DNA of 64,000 bases from Ceratothoa steindachneri (taxonomy: Eukaryota > Arthropoda > Malacostraca > Isopoda > Cymothoidae). Below, piece after piece: positions 34,911 through 48,074 of the stretch. Below the pieces are notes generated by a model. That model saw only the letters and a list, made by a program, of their open reading frames with translations, was not told the DNA's origin and searched no databases. How positions within the stretch are numbered: the first letter of the stretch is position 1; every line of letters starts with the position of its first letter. The stretch lies in NCBI GenBank assembly GCA_963969495.1, contig OZ018326.1, positions 179,283,497 through 179,347,496 on the forward strand. Reading direction: 5' to 3'. The translations under genes and the position numbers were made by a program.

Positions 34911-36060
34911 TTTACCTACTAATTGCCAACAAAACTCTGCCTTAACAATTGATTGCCCACTTTACCGCGTGAATTGCAATAGTGACCTTGCTTTTAACAA
35001 TCGAATGCCCTCTTAACCACTCGAATTGCCATTTTGACCCTGCCTTTAACAATCGCATTCCCTCGATAGAACGCGAATTGCCAAATTGTTTATGTCTCTA
35101 ACAATCGAAGGCCTTCTATACCAGATGAATGGCCAGCTTTATCCTGCCTTTAAAATTCGAATGCCCTATTAACCACGCGATTTGTCAGCTTGATTATAAC
35201 CTCTAACAATTGAATGGCCTATTTACCACGCGATTTCCCATCTTGATTATTATCTCTAACAATCGAATGGCCTCTTTACCACGCGATCTCCTATCTTGAT
35301 TATAACCTGTAACAATCGAATGGGCCTCTTTACCACGCGATTTGCCATCTTTATTATAACCTCTAACAATCGAATGGCCTCTTTACCACGCGATCTGCTA
35401 TCTTGATTATAACCTCTAACAATTGAATGGCCTCTTTACCAAGCGATTTGCCATCTTTATTATAACCTGTAACAATCGAATAGCCTCTTTACCACGCGAT
35501 CTGCCATCTTGATTATAACCTCTAACAATTGAATGGCCTCTTTACCACGCGATCTGTCATCTTGATTATAACCTCTAACAATTAAATGGCCTCTTTACCA
35601 CGCGATTTGCCATCTTGAATATAACCTCTAACAATCGAATGGCCTCTTTACCACGCGATCTGCCACCTTGATTATAACCTCTAACAATCGAATGGCCTCT
35701 TTACCAAGCGATCTGCTATTTTGATTATAACCTCTAACAATCGAATGGCCTCTTTACCACGCGATCTGCCACCTTGATTATAACCTGTAACAATCGAATG
35801 GCCTCTTTAACACGCGATCTGCCATCTTGATTATAACCTCTAACAATTGAATGGCCTCTTTAGCACGCGATTTGCCATCTTGAATATAACCTCTAACAAT
35901 CGAATGGCCTCTTTACCACGCGATCTCCTATCTTGATTATAACCTCTAACAATCGAATGGCCTCTTTACCACGCGAATTGACATCTTGCCCCTATCTTTA
36001 ACAATCGAATGCCCTCTGAACCACGAGAATTACCTTTGGTTCATCCCTTGCATTGTGGAC
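34911..36060. repeat. minisatellite, 53-bp unit, about 21 copies
   Basis: The unit comprises AACCTCTAACAATCGAATGG, then CCTCTTTACCACGCGAT, then CTGCCATCTTGATTAT. The marker CTCTAACAAT recurs at 53-bp steps, for example at 35201 and 35254. Units at both edges are more diverged than those in the middle, as expected for an array that evolves by unequal exchange. Confidence 0.95.
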
Positions 36061-36339
36061 AATTACCACGACAAAATAATTAAATGCACATTAAGATTAG
36101 AATGACAATCACTGGTGAGCTGGAAGGCACCAACGAGACGTTTGCGTTAAGAGGGGAGGAGTGGCCTTGTTGTACTGGTATTGTTTTTTATGCCAACCGC
36201 CGATGGTGAAACTCGTTGTGACCTCATGAAGGAGGGGGGCATATGTTAGGCGTCATGCGTATATGGATATGTGTGCGCCCAAAGGTGGCACCAGTACTGC
36301 ATCGGCAGGATTCCAAAAATACATTCGATTTATTTGGGA

Positions 36340-36416
<77 letters not shown>
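36340..36416. repeat. (TA)n microsatellite, left of mariner
   Basis: About 38 TA units, ending exactly at the transposon end. Confidence 0.97.
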
Positions 36417-36418
<2 letters not shown>

Positions 36419-37750
36419 GGGTGTTTAAAAAAAATTGATATCATTTGAGATGTAAATATCACAGAAACTACATAGTCAAGGCAAATAAAACTAAACAGGC
36501 TTAATGTTAAGCAACATACGATTTATTCCTCCAAATTTGAATGAGAAAATCAAAGGTATGTGGATTCCATGAACAATTTCACAAATGTTCAATATGTGCA
36601 CCGCCTGAGACACGGCACACGTCAAGTCGGTAGTCCAGCTACTCCCAAACACACTACAGCATGTCCTTGGTAACAGTCTCCAGTGCGGTAGTGATTCTGT
36701 GCTTGAGTTCCTCTAGGTTTGTAGTAAGAAGGGGGAGGGGGAGGAAAGACCAGTCCCTTCACATAACCCCAGAGAAAAAATCGCAAGGTGTCAGGTCAGG
36801 TGATCGTGACGGCCATTTCAACAGTACATTATCTTCATCACCAGCACGCCTGATCCATCTTCCTCGCAGATTGTCATTGAGATAAACCCACACAGTGAGC
36901 TTCCAGTGAGGTGGAGCCTCGTCCTGTTGAAAAATGAAGTCTTCTGGTTCATTTGCAATGAATTCATCCATTAGCCAGTTCTGAAACATTTGCAGATACA
37001 CATGGCCGATCACATTTTCCTCGAAGAAAAACGGGCCATGAAGATGGTTCTTGGAGATGGCGCAGAACATATTCCCTTTCGGTGAGTCCCTCACGTGCTC
37101 AATTGTAGCATGGGGATTTTTTTCGCCCCAAATGCAAACATTATGCTTATTGACTTTGTCATTCGTATGAAATGTGGCTTCATCACTGAAAACAAGACGT
37201 ACCTTGAACTCGTCTTCTTCAAGTTTCTCTTGCATATCAACACAGAATTGTTTGCGCTTTCGCTTGTTATATGCTGTTATGGCTTGAACTAGCTGCAGCT
37301 TGTAGGGTTTCATTAGCAAGCGTTTCCTCAGGATGCGCAAAACTGTCGTTGGAGGAATCTGGGTTTGCAGACTTGTTATTCTTATGCAATTCTTGGGGCT
37401 TCGCAAAAGTTTTTGCTGAACTCACTCGGCCGTCTCTTCCAATGTTATTGGTCGTCCAGATCCTTTTGCCCTGAACAGAGAGCCTTCCTCTTTGAATTTT
37501 TTGGGCCATGTCCAAATCTGCATTGTCGTTGGTGAATGTTTAGAAAACTCTCTCGCAAATGCACGCTGCACAGTCTTGTTCGACTGGGTTCGAGTATACT
37601 CCAACACACAAAACACCTTTTCACTTCCAGTGAATGGCATTTCTATACTTGTAAAGATAAAAACCTCAAACATTAAACATAAAATTTTGACCTTTTCTAC
37701 ATTTGGCAAAGTTATTAGATTGCAAAATGATATCAATTTTTTTAAACACC

Positions 37751-37753
<3 letters not shown>
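36417..37753 (-). mobile_element. mariner-type element inserted in a (TA)n tract, nearly intact
   Basis: The left end starts CCGGGTGTTTAAAAAAAATT. The right end, reversed, starts CAGGGTGTTTAAAAAAATTG. The inverted repeats are about 28 bp and almost identical. Both ends touch (TA)n arrays, so the TA target duplication cannot be told from the microsatellite. The length is 1337 bp. The transposase on the minus strand is interrupted by one stop and one shift only, so this is the youngest DNA transposon in the window. Confidence 0.93.
36579..37640 (-). pseudogene. mariner-type transposase, one nonsense codon and one frameshift
   Basis: The ATG at 37640 gives MPFTGSEKVFCVLEYTRTQS. The helix-turn-helix part follows with MQIWTWPKKFKEEGSL and a GSGRPITLEE linker. 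A TGA at 37424-37422 breaks the frame; reading resumes in the same frame. The catalytic part has RLVFSDEATFH, then FIFQQDEAPPHW and WPSRSPDLTPCDFF. The second and third aspartates are 46 residues apart, against 34 in classic mariners, so this is a wide-spacing subgroup. After CDFF (near 36780) the frame shifts; the remaining tail can be followed to GAHIEHL and a TGA at 36579. The original length was about 350 residues. The start was chosen because the inverted repeat ends about 110 bp upstream. Confidence 0.92.

Positions 37754-37816
<63 letters not shown>
37754..37816. repeat. (TA)n microsatellite, right of mariner
   Basis: About 31 TA units, the other half of the tract into which the mariner-type element landed. 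It is followed by a short CT-rich run. Confidence 0.97.
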
Positions 37817-37820
<4 letters not shown>

Positions 37821-37845
37821 TTTTCTCTCTCTCTTTCCATCGTAG

Positions 37846-39074
37846 GCAAACTGTTCGAGGTAATAATCGTAAACCGTATAGTGTAGCACTTAGAGTGGCA
37901 CAACCTGATCTTGTATTCCCAGCACGGATTTCACAAGAACCGTTCATGTCTCACTAATCTACTAGAATTTATCCACATTACTTTGAGTGAGTATGACCGT
38001 ATTCGAGCTATGGATATCTTATACCTGGAGTTTCAAATGCATTCGATAAGGTTGATAAATAAGGTCTTCGCCTTTGGCATTACCGGCAAGGTAGCCAAAT
38101 GGATAGAAAACTGGTTCTCGGAACGGAGGCAACGAGTGAAGATCAACGGGGTAGCCTCGCAATGGGCGCCTATCAGTTGCGGTGTGCCCCAGGGCTCAGT
38201 GCTCGGGCCTCTATTATCCATCGTCTACATCAATGATATAGACGAAGGACTACCATTCTCGATAGCCAAGTTCGCCGACAAATAACAAGCTAGGAGGTAG
38301 TGTGAGCTCGCGAGAAGGAGTGGAACACCTGCGAAATAGCCTTCTCAGGATAGGTGAGTGGTCCGAGAGGTGGCAGATCCCATTTAACCTTGACAAGTGC
38401 AAGGTAATGCACATCAGCCATACTAACCCTCTGGAAAACTACTCCTTGCTAGGCAAACAGCTAGATATTGCCGACTTTGAGAAAGATTTAGGCGTGCTAA
38501 TCAGCAGTTGCCTAAAGTTCTCAAGGCAGTGCCTCCAGGTGGAAAACATGTCTCAACGAATGCAGGAGTACATAAAGAGGCATTTTCGCTTCCGAAAAGA
38601 CAGAGTGTTCTTGCCTTTTACCACTCTCTAGTCCTGTCATACTTTGAATACGCCGTACAATTCTATTCCCAACCTTGAGGAAGGAGATTGAACGGCAGGA
38701 AAGGTACAGACCAGAGCCACATAATTGATTTCTTCCCTTAGACATAAAGTTATCAGCGTAGGCTACGAGAACTGAGGATGTTCTCCCTGGAGACGCGCCG
38801 GTTAAGAGGCCAGCTGAATGAAACTTTTAAGATGATACGAGGAGTTGAAAACGTAGATCTCAGGAGGCTGTTCACTTTGAACGCAAATGTTGCACGTAAC
38901 CACGTTTACAAACTGGAATTACCGCTATTCCATACCAGCATTTGCGGCAACTTCTCGTACAAAGTCTGCGGAACGTGGAACCGTCTACCGCCAGAAGTGG
39001 TGAACAGTTCAAATCTTAACTTGACTATATGGCACCACTTTGGTATAGATTATAGATTAGAGGCAGGTAAATAG
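37846..39074 (+). pseudogene. jockey/CR1-like LINE reverse transcriptase, 3' part
   Basis: The frame opens with GKLFEVIIVNRIV and SQHGFHKNRSCLTNLLEF, followed by IRAMDILYLEFQMH, where motif A has lost its consensus aspartates. Next come WIENWFSERRQRVKINGVAS and CGVPQGSVLGPLLSIVYIND (motif B). The FADD box is broken to FADK and a stop (38278-38285). Then IGEWSERWQIPFNLDKCKVM, EKDLGVLIS and, from 38778, the C-terminal SLETRRLRGQLNETFKMIRG and WNRLPPEVVN. At least three frame breaks. The 5' side is lost at the (TA)n tract. The 3' end is near 39110 without a clear tail. Confidence 0.88.
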
Positions 39075-39119
39075 GCTTCAACTTTTTTCTAAAAAAAATT
39101 CCTGATTATGTTCTTTTTC

Positions 39120-40851
39120 ACAGCACATTAAGGTATCGTTTCCGCTTTCTGGCCCGCAAATGCAGGTAGGAGAGGTGGGCGGAGAGAGCCTTCATCTATG
39201 CCCCCCCTTTCCCAGCCCTGGGGTCACCAAGCATTTTTGCTGTGGTCGCCAAGCACTCACAATTCTCAGAACATCAAAAAATATGAATTCGCTATTATGA
39301 GATGTTTTCAGCATATGCTATATTTCTGTGTTGCCATAATTATAGAGTATATTACCGCTGATTATGCCTAAAAAAAAATTATTGAGTATTATAATTTTAA
39401 CGCAAATAGCCTAACCAATATTGTCTCAAGACATTTATAAGCAACTTTGCTTGGCTTCATAAATCTACTCATATATATATATTTGTCGTAGAATGACCCA
39501 CAACATGTATGTTTACTTCTAACCGAAATCAGTGGGCGCTCAAGGTCAAATAAGTGAGTGACCTTGCCAAAATGAGTGGAGGGATTTAAATACAAACAAT
39601 AGAGTGCAGTTGCCGTTAGTAAACTAATAAAGGCTGCGGGCTCTGAGGCTTATGAAAAGGTAGTAGCAAAAATAAACTTTAATAGATTGCATAGAATGCA
39701 CAATAATTATTTTGAAGGAAATAATGGCAATGGATACTCGATGTTTACAGTAATCGATCTAACAGAGCGACTTGAGGCGAAATGGGGGAAGCTCGACGGG
39801 AACGTCGAGAGGCTATAATGAGCCTCGGTACGTATATACACCGGGATGTCTAAAAAGGAAGCCATAGCTGAATCGTCTCAGCCTTGCTTGGGTTCGAGGC
39901 TTTAGGAGATGAAACGGGGATCGGTTGGTTATTCGAAGAACTTTAATCACAGGAATTTTAACCTCTAGTAGTAACACTAACTGGAGAGAGTATTCGTACC
40001 GAACGAAATGTACCGAAACCAAGGATGGGCCTATTGAGTGGGGCTAAGATCCTTCGGTATAATTTTAGCCTTCGGGCTCGTAGAAAAAACAAAACAGAGC
40101 GTGATCGAGAATGGTGTCTCGTTGAGAATGGCAGGCCTATACTGTCGATGCCAAATTGGGACCAACAATATATACGGACCAGCCGGAACTGTTACTGCCT
40201 TAGCCAAGGAGGGGGGTGGACCTCTCTTTGGTCAAACACGGCGCTGAGGGATGGGAAGTACCCCCACGAGTGTTTCTTGATAACGCCCGGAGGCGACAGA
40301 AGTGCGCGTTTGACATCCAACGCCTCTCTTATCGCTGAAAACAGTTTGACATTCGGACTGTTCCCACGGCTCTCGCTCATCGTGCCATACCTCGGGGTTG
40401 CGACCGCCATCTTTCTGTGCCCCCTCCTCTTTCTCCTCTATAGCCCTACTTATTTTTTTTTATTCTTCTTCTTCCCTTGTTTTTTTATCCTTGCTACCTT
40501 TTTCCGTTTTACTCTTCCTCCTCCTCTTTCTTTGATCACTTTTCTCCTCTTTTTGCTCCTCCCCCTCCTCTCCTTGCCCGTCTCCCATCCTCCAGTTTCC
40601 TTTGCCCTTTTCCTCTTTCTGCCCCTGGTGGATGGTACTAAATTACATCCTTTGTTCGATTTATTATTAAGCCAATCTAATTTTCTTTTCAGATTCTTCA
40701 GTGATGTCCGGAAAGAAGAATTTCTTGACGTTGGGTTTACGTTTCTCATCAGTCATGGCATCGAAAAACCTTAGAATGTTGTATGTGGTCAATTGCTCAG
40801 CCATGAGTTGCTAAAGAAAACAAGCTCGAACGGCATCCACAGGGGAAATAC

Positions 40852-40854
<3 letters not shown>
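39120..40854. other. no firm gene; polypyrimidine tract at 40424-40630
   Basis: Holds a 249-codon open frame (40025-40774, +) whose second half is a C/T-rich strand reading as leucine and phenylalanine runs. The first half is GC-richer than the surroundings but has no recognisable domain. A competing frame at 40038-40247 looks as plausible. Not called as a gene. Confidence 0.35.

Positions 40855-40939
<85 letters not shown>
40855..40939. repeat. (TA)n microsatellite next to a SINE
   Basis: About 42 TA units, ending five bases before the tRNA-like head of the SINE. Confidence 0.97.
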
Positions 40940-40940
<1 letters not shown>

Positions 40941-40944
40941 CGGA

Positions 40945-41270
40945 GCTCTCGTTAGTCTAGTGAATAGGAAGTTGGACTTCTAATGCCTAGGTAACGGGTT
41001 CAATTCTAGCGAGAGCGGACACAAAACTCCAGCTTACGTCAGTGATCAGGCCACAAATTGGTAGACGAGCTCGACCCACCTCCGGGGGAACAGGTATCGT
41101 AATACACACGTCAACAAGCACATAACTAATCACACCGTGTCGATCCTCCCACACACCCCTGACGTGGGACGGGTGCTCTCTGTCCAACCATGCTTTGATT
41201 CACGAAGGGTTTTCTGCTTGTTGTTGGGCAAAAACAAAATACAACTCGGCACCTCCCCCATCCCCCAAAA
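40945..41270 (+). mobile_element. SINE with tRNA-Arg(TCT)-like head
   Basis: Positions 40945-41016 fold as a 72-base tRNA-like cloverleaf. The acceptor stem is GCTCTCG paired with CGAGAGC. The A-box region is TTAGTCTAGTGAATAGG, the anticodon arm TTGGACTTCTAATGCC (anticodon TCT), and the B box GGGTTCAATTCTAG. There is no CCA-ready discriminator context, and a body with no tRNA likeness follows directly, starting GGACACAAA. A second copy at 58797 shares this junction, which shows that the head and body move together. The body is unassigned; the 3' end near 41270 is a guess. Confidence 0.8.
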
Positions 41271-41529
41271 GGGCCGACATTCTGGTATCCAAAGGCTTGC
41301 CAGTGATTGACCTCCTGATTTTCATGCGAATTTCATTATCCGGTCGTGGCTTTCGATCATGAGAAAGAAGGACCGAAGGGTGTAACTTAATTAGCGATTA
41401 CCTTAGCAATGGTTAACCACCTTTACACCACATCGGGTTATTCTGTGCGACGCTCTTCTTCTAACACTAATAAACAACTGATCCAGTTGACTGATTTTGT
41501 CAATGGAGGGACGCACCCTTGGATTCATT

Positions 41530-42270
41530 AACCAATTTTGTAACGACATTCGACATATCTCCGGTACTCAGAACCCGTGTGATGCGCTTTCTCGAGTACC
41601 AGTCGCCACATAGGACGCGTAACTCTCCCCACTAACTACACTCGTCTTACATTGAGCAAGATAGCACTAACACACCAATTGTTAGCTTCATTTCTCCAGC
41701 TATACAATCCTTCGCGACGCTGGACAACGCAGCTTTTTATGGTGCCCAATCTCCAGACGAATAATTAACCAATCTGCTAACAGACCCTTGGATTTCCCTC
41801 AGACTACATAAAATTAACTTACCTTCCTCTCACAACATCATTAATTTTTGGTATTTCACAGGGTCTAATATGGCCCTATATCACTCCTTTTCGCAAACTG
41901 ATATTTGATCACCTACATATCTTGGGTCATTTAGGAACCCAGTCCACTCTAAAATCAATCTCGGACCGCTTCGTATGAAAAGAGATGCGAAGAAAGTTTG
42001 GAATTGGGTCAGAAGTTTTCCTGTCTGCTAGAAAACGAAAGTACACATATAAGCAAAGCCACCTTCCGCACAACTTGTATCCTCGATAATTTCGTTGCAT
42101 ATCTTTCGACATTGTTGGCCCCTTTTCCATAACTAACGTGAAATCAAATACCTCTTCACCACCATCTTCGGATACAAGAAATAGGTAGAAGCATCCCTCC
42201 TAAAGACATGAATTCATATTATGTCACTGAAGCTTTCTTCAACGGCGTATATCCCAATTCGGCATAGTGG
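41530..42270 (+). pseudogene. Ty3/gypsy pol relic: RNase H linker and integrase start
   Basis: Near 41545 a frame reads RHISGTQNPCDALSRVPV, the linker after RNase H in gypsy-type pol (one residue missing). From 41896 another frame gives FDHLHILGHLGTQSTLKSIS, the two histidines of the HHCC integrase zinc finger, followed by KTK-like text after a damaged C-x-C pair. Then LFDIVGPFS-like text near 42100 marks the start of the catalytic core with the first aspartate. Frames shift often and stops are many. No LTR of this element is identified next to it. Very old and dead. Confidence 0.65.
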
Positions 42271-42339
42271 CGAAATCTTAACAATAACAATTTTAACACT
42301 ACCAATTGGCAGCAAGGGATTGTGTGTATATCACACTGG

Positions 42340-45300
42340 TAAATCCGCGTAGAAATTCTGTCGTTGAACAAGTTTAACGCCGCTCTTCGCAAAAGTTCGA
42401 TCTACAAATGGTTGTAGAACGTCACGTCCGTTCTGTTAGCCATGTTTAACTCTCCAAAAGTGGGTAGACTGCATTCACGTGCACAAATTTTGTACGGTTG
42501 CTGCCTGAGGTTTCCGCGCGATTGAGTCTCTACCCAGAGTTATGATCCCTTTAAAAAACTTCTTTTATTAGATGTTCAATCTAGGCTGATACTGTGGAAC
42601 CCCCAATTTCAAGGGGACTAATACAACAAAGCACTTGCGTCCCTAAACAGTTAGAAGATTATGCTCATGCTTTTGAAAGACTCAAATACGTAACCATTTC
42701 ACATACCTTTACACAGACGCACACAAGATAATCCAACGCAACCAAAACGCCTATGTATTACAGTGGAACAAACGACATTTTAACGTCTAATTCGGAACCT
42801 TAAACCTGCTTTCACTACCACAGCGACGCCCAAAAGGATGACGGACGGGTCACTTACATCCGTGAGATCGAATTTGGAATATAAAAGTGTAATTCTTATT
42901 ATCTTGAGACGCTAAGACTAAGACCAAACACGTGAATACTTTAATGGTTACCTAGTTTTTTCTCTTTGGTTCCTTCTTCCATCGCATGGTAAACGTTATT
43001 TGAACAATCAATTAGGACTCATATCTACTGCCTTGTACGTAAATTTCCTAAGTACAGCCATTGTATTCCTTGTAATAATGATATATAAAATTGCTTTAGA
43101 ATTGTAAATGTCTTCGTTATCTGAATCTCACCCAATTTTCTAGGCTTGGTGTTTGTGTTAAAAATTTACAAACTATCAACGTTTTTAAGAAACACACGAT
43201 GCTCTCAAAAGATATAAATGCGACAATCTGACCTTATATGCATTGTAAAAGGCTTACGCGAAACTGACAATATACCTAACTAACATTTATAGCCTCATAA
43301 ATGACTCACATGAAGCTGGTAACATACCTTTACAAAGTTTATATACGCTATTAACTCCATAGAAAACCCAATTATCGGAATCGTGTGTTTGCATATGGAT
43401 TTAAAGTATTTACCAGTGTGAAAAAGCTAAATTCCTTAATTTTAACCAATCCTGTCTTACAAACTAAATAACCACACCTATCAGATAACTTGTTCCATCC
43501 CCTTGTTGGGTAAATCTCAAGCCATTGGTTCTTGATAGAAAAATATTCTTCTTATTGATCAAATCAAATATATTAACACTAATTGGTACATCTACCTTAA
43601 TACGTAGTATTCTATTTCCATCCCATTTAGTTAGAGAGAAATAGGATCAAAGATTATTAAGAGATTAAGTTTTTTAGATTATTGTTATTATCACCATTAT
43701 TTTTCTCTCACATTCAGATTGTTAAGCCGCCGCTTATATTTTTTCGTTGATACGAAATTGCTCTTGATCGATACCTCCGTAAATTATTCAAAGGATTTTA
43801 TTTTTTCAAAATAAAAAAAAATACCTCTCACACCCCTTGTTACGAAAAAAGAAAACTGCAAGAACTTCCACTTCAGAGGAAATCACGAACACTAGAAGCA
43901 TCATCCCCAGTGTTAACTGCAATGCCTCCCCAAAGCCTGATTGCGTCATTTATGTCTCAAAAACCAGAAACATCGATCCTTAGACCTTCTGACAGTTGTG
44001 AATGTCTCGAATGTCATTATATCGCATAGTCGATTTACACCCCTATTCATGCAAAATCCAATTGATTCCAAAAGTTTAAACCGACTGATTATATTTGTCG
44101 ACCCAACTAAATTAGTTCAAATTCAGAGGTTGACTAATATGGAAACGAATTAGCTCCTTACTCATTATTTGGTTGATAAAGCTAATGATAAATATTTGAT
44201 CTAGGTCACAACGAGGTCACCACAATACAGAGCCACTGCTCACACAGCCTCGAGCTTGCCTGAGGTTCTGAGGTAATTTTTTGGTCTTCGAATAATTTCT
44301 CAAAATTCATAAATTTCTTGCCCATCGCGTTCTTATTAGACACCTCTCGATTATTTTATTTAGCATTAACTAAAATAAACTTCCCAATTCAATAAACCAC
44401 AGACAATTCAAAGGCTCAAAAACAATATATGCAGAGAAATTCGAAGGCTGCAACTGGACTTATTGACCGCCACTAGGGAAAATGTTTTCTAAAAGCCATT
44501 CTCTGAGAAGCCAAAAATGGAGGACTTCTAAGCAGCAGCATTTTTCTTTAATTAAGCAAATTTATATCCAATTTATACATTTTCTATAAAAAATAAGTTA
44601 TAAATATGTAAGTAGTCAAAATATATGATATGAGACTAAAAACCACTAACCATAAGTGACGGTGTTCTACAACGAGATCGGGAAATCAGTTTGCTTTAGA
44701 CACCCTCAGTAAGAGATCAATTTCTGATTATCAAAGTTTGAGTATTAATGAAATGTTCATTTTTTTTATATATTTAATTAAGAGCATCAACTAGTATTGG
44801 TAAAGTTTTTATAAATTTGATACAATAGCTTAAAATATTTCTGACTATGTATGGGTCTACGTCATGAAATATGCTTGACCAAGGATGTCATTCAATACCA
44901 ATTTTTCATCCCATTCTGTGATTACAATTGTGGTGTTGCATGGAACTCCATCTTCCAAAAGAAGACAATGAGTTATTTTTCAATGTGGCCATTTGAGAAT
45001 TCGAGCCCCTTATTCCTTAAAAATAAGTGGGGGAGGGGGGGGGTCTAACTTGGCTTTTAAAAAATTAACCAAAGCTGATCGTTTAATATTAAAAACACTT
45101 CCCTCTCTCAAATACAAGATGCCCTTTCATGTTTATTTGCAATGAAATTTACGCTAATCTACGGATTTATAGGCATTTATAGTTTGAAAACAAATGAAAT
45201 GTTCCAGCAAAACAAATATGACTTTTCTAAAAAAAAAAAAAAAAAATCTTAAGTTACTAATTAATCCTTTTTCAAAATAACCGATCTAATGAGTTAGAGT

Positions 45301-46198
45301 TCCGCTTGGCCAAATTTAAATCTTTCCTGCCATCTTTTAAGTTTTTGTTATTTAAACTAACTTCGGTCACAACATATCCCAGAGCAGTAGAATACACCTG
45401 TTAGAAGGCTCAGAATACTGGCATCATAAATGAATTGATGTTATTTACTTTGACGTAAATTGAACAACTATTGGGTCAATAGAAAGAAAAAAAATTAGGA
45501 TTATAGGCAACTTTTCACTGAGACAACTATTGATCCAAAATCTATTAAGAGAAAATAAAAAAATTATAAGATTGTTGAGTTATGGGTATCTTCTAGATGG
45601 AATATATTTGTCTCCTCTCGTCTCCCCCTTACAAGCACGCCAAAAAACGTGGTCGCGAATATATCTGTCACTCTGTGTCGCATCGTAATCAGCGGGGAAA
45701 GAAATGTTGGCGAGAGGTTGCCGGGAAAGGCGTTTAAAGAGCATTCTCCGGTGATACTCGAGGGACACCTCTTTAGGCCTAAAGCGATGAAGCACCTTCG
45801 TTTATCCTTAAAATTTTTCTTCTCGAAAGCGACGATTAATGAAAGATACTAAATAAAGAATCGGCTGGAGGGGTAGCCAGGGCTGAACCCCACACTTCCC
45901 CGCCTAGCAATTTATTTGAAAATGACCGCAAATATATGAATAACTTTCAATATTTACTCGCAGCACGTTAGTAAAGTGGGCGAACTGGATCCAACGCGGG
46001 AACTTATCAGACCTAATGGTGATTTGGCAGTAGCCAGCCATCACATTGAACAAATATATGCATTTCAGTCCTGATTGTGAAACAGGATGTATAAAACCAA
46101 CTATATAAATATAAAAACGGGCCAGTTTTTTTAAAAATAAAAATTATAATCATCACGTGACACAATAATAACTCTTAGCTAGGTATGTCTTAGTGTCA
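42340..46198. other. long stretch without a gene
   Basis: The first 500 bases could still hold remains of the gypsy pol but cannot be read. The rest is AT-rich with short frames only. An A17 run lies near 45230 and a G-run near 45038. Confidence 0.4.
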
Positions 46199-47204
<1,006 letters not shown>

Positions 47205-47212
47205 GTCTAGAG

Positions 47213-47622
47213 CAGGGGTGGGCAACCTTTTTAAGTGGGTGTGCCAAAATTGGCCAAATCTTTGCTACAAACTTTCTCAAGTGCCAATACTTGACTAAAA
47301 CACAATGAAAGGATATAAAATTAAAGCTTTTCTTTTTATTCATTCCCAACCCTTTATGATGCATAAAAATTATCATTTTAAGCAGAAAACAACAAATCCA
47401 AACTAGAGAAAGAAACATTGTGGACCTTTTCATTTATTTACCATCAATGAGACTTCTGCTGTTGCCTCACTGATAACATAATTTATAACAGGCTGTACAC
47501 AATGTGGTTGCTATATAAAATAAATTGGAGATACATTTATTTAGTTTTCTTAAGTTAAGCGTGCCGGTAGAAGTCGTCGGCGTGCCACGTTTGGCACGCG
47601 TGCCAGAGGTTGCCCAGGTCTG
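47213..47622. mobile_element. non-autonomous hAT-type element (MITE)
   Basis: The left end starts CAGGGGTGGGCAACCTTTT. The right end, reversed, starts CAGACCTGGGCAACCTCTGG. Flanks are GTCTAGAG (47205-47212) and ATCTAGAG (47623-47630), an 8-bp target duplication with one mismatch, the size expected for hAT. The length is 410 bp with no transposase. The subterminal GTGCCA and GGCACGCGTGCC repeats are likely protein-binding motifs (inference). Confidence 0.88.
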
Positions 47623-47804
47623 ATCTAGAGAATAGATTAGAGGTAAAATTTCTGCGGACTTTAGAGGATTTAGTAGCCTAAAATGCGTGCACCCGTCTTA
47701 TTAAAAATTACCCAAGTTTATACTTTGGGTGACTTTGAATAAATCCTCCCATGGACCCGATTTAGTTTACCCCCCCCCCCCCGTCCCTTGTAACAGAGTA
47801 AGGC

Positions 47805-48000
47805 GTAGGTTATGTGATCACAAGTGTGAGTTCGTCTGTCGGTTGGCCTAGAAGATATCTGAAGAAGTTTTTCACGGATTTCAACGGAACTTTGTGGAAT
47901 GGCGGGCCTTGGGCCCAAGAAGAGATTTGATTGAATTTGGAAGCAGATCCAGATTCGGAGACAGATTCTGGATCACTTATTCACCTTTTTTAAAATTGTG
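47805..48000. repeat. dispersed repeat, GTCTGTCGG family, copy 1
   Basis: Shares order and wording with 57130-57300: GTCTGTCGGT, GATATCT, a TTTCA--RAA-TTTGTGG block, GATT-RATTTGG and a TTATCCACYTT-like end. It is non-coding. Confidence 0.55.
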
Positions 48001-48074
48001 AGATAATACATTTTTTAAAAATATTTTTGACAATATAAAAAATATTGAGCTAATCAAATTGAAATTACCCAGGG

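Noticed and set aside
34911..36060. CRISPR-like array of regular repeats
   Set aside because: Units are contiguous, with no unique spacers between them. It is an ordinary 53-bp minisatellite in a eukaryotic genome.
39840..39875. Possible transposon end (TACACCGGGATGTCTAAAAA)
   Set aside because: No matching inverted end was found within several kilobases.
40450..40749. 99-codon Lys/Arg-rich frame on the minus strand
   Set aside because: It is the purine-rich complement of the same polypyrimidine tract.
40025..40774. 249-codon open frame, the longest outside tandem repeats
   Set aside because: The second half is a polypyrimidine tract giving Leu/Phe/Pro strings. The first half has no domain, and another frame over the same bases looks equally plausible.
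40945..41016. Functional tRNA-Arg gene
   Set aside because: The cloverleaf is good, but the sequence runs straight into a SINE body, and the same head-body junction recurs at 58850.
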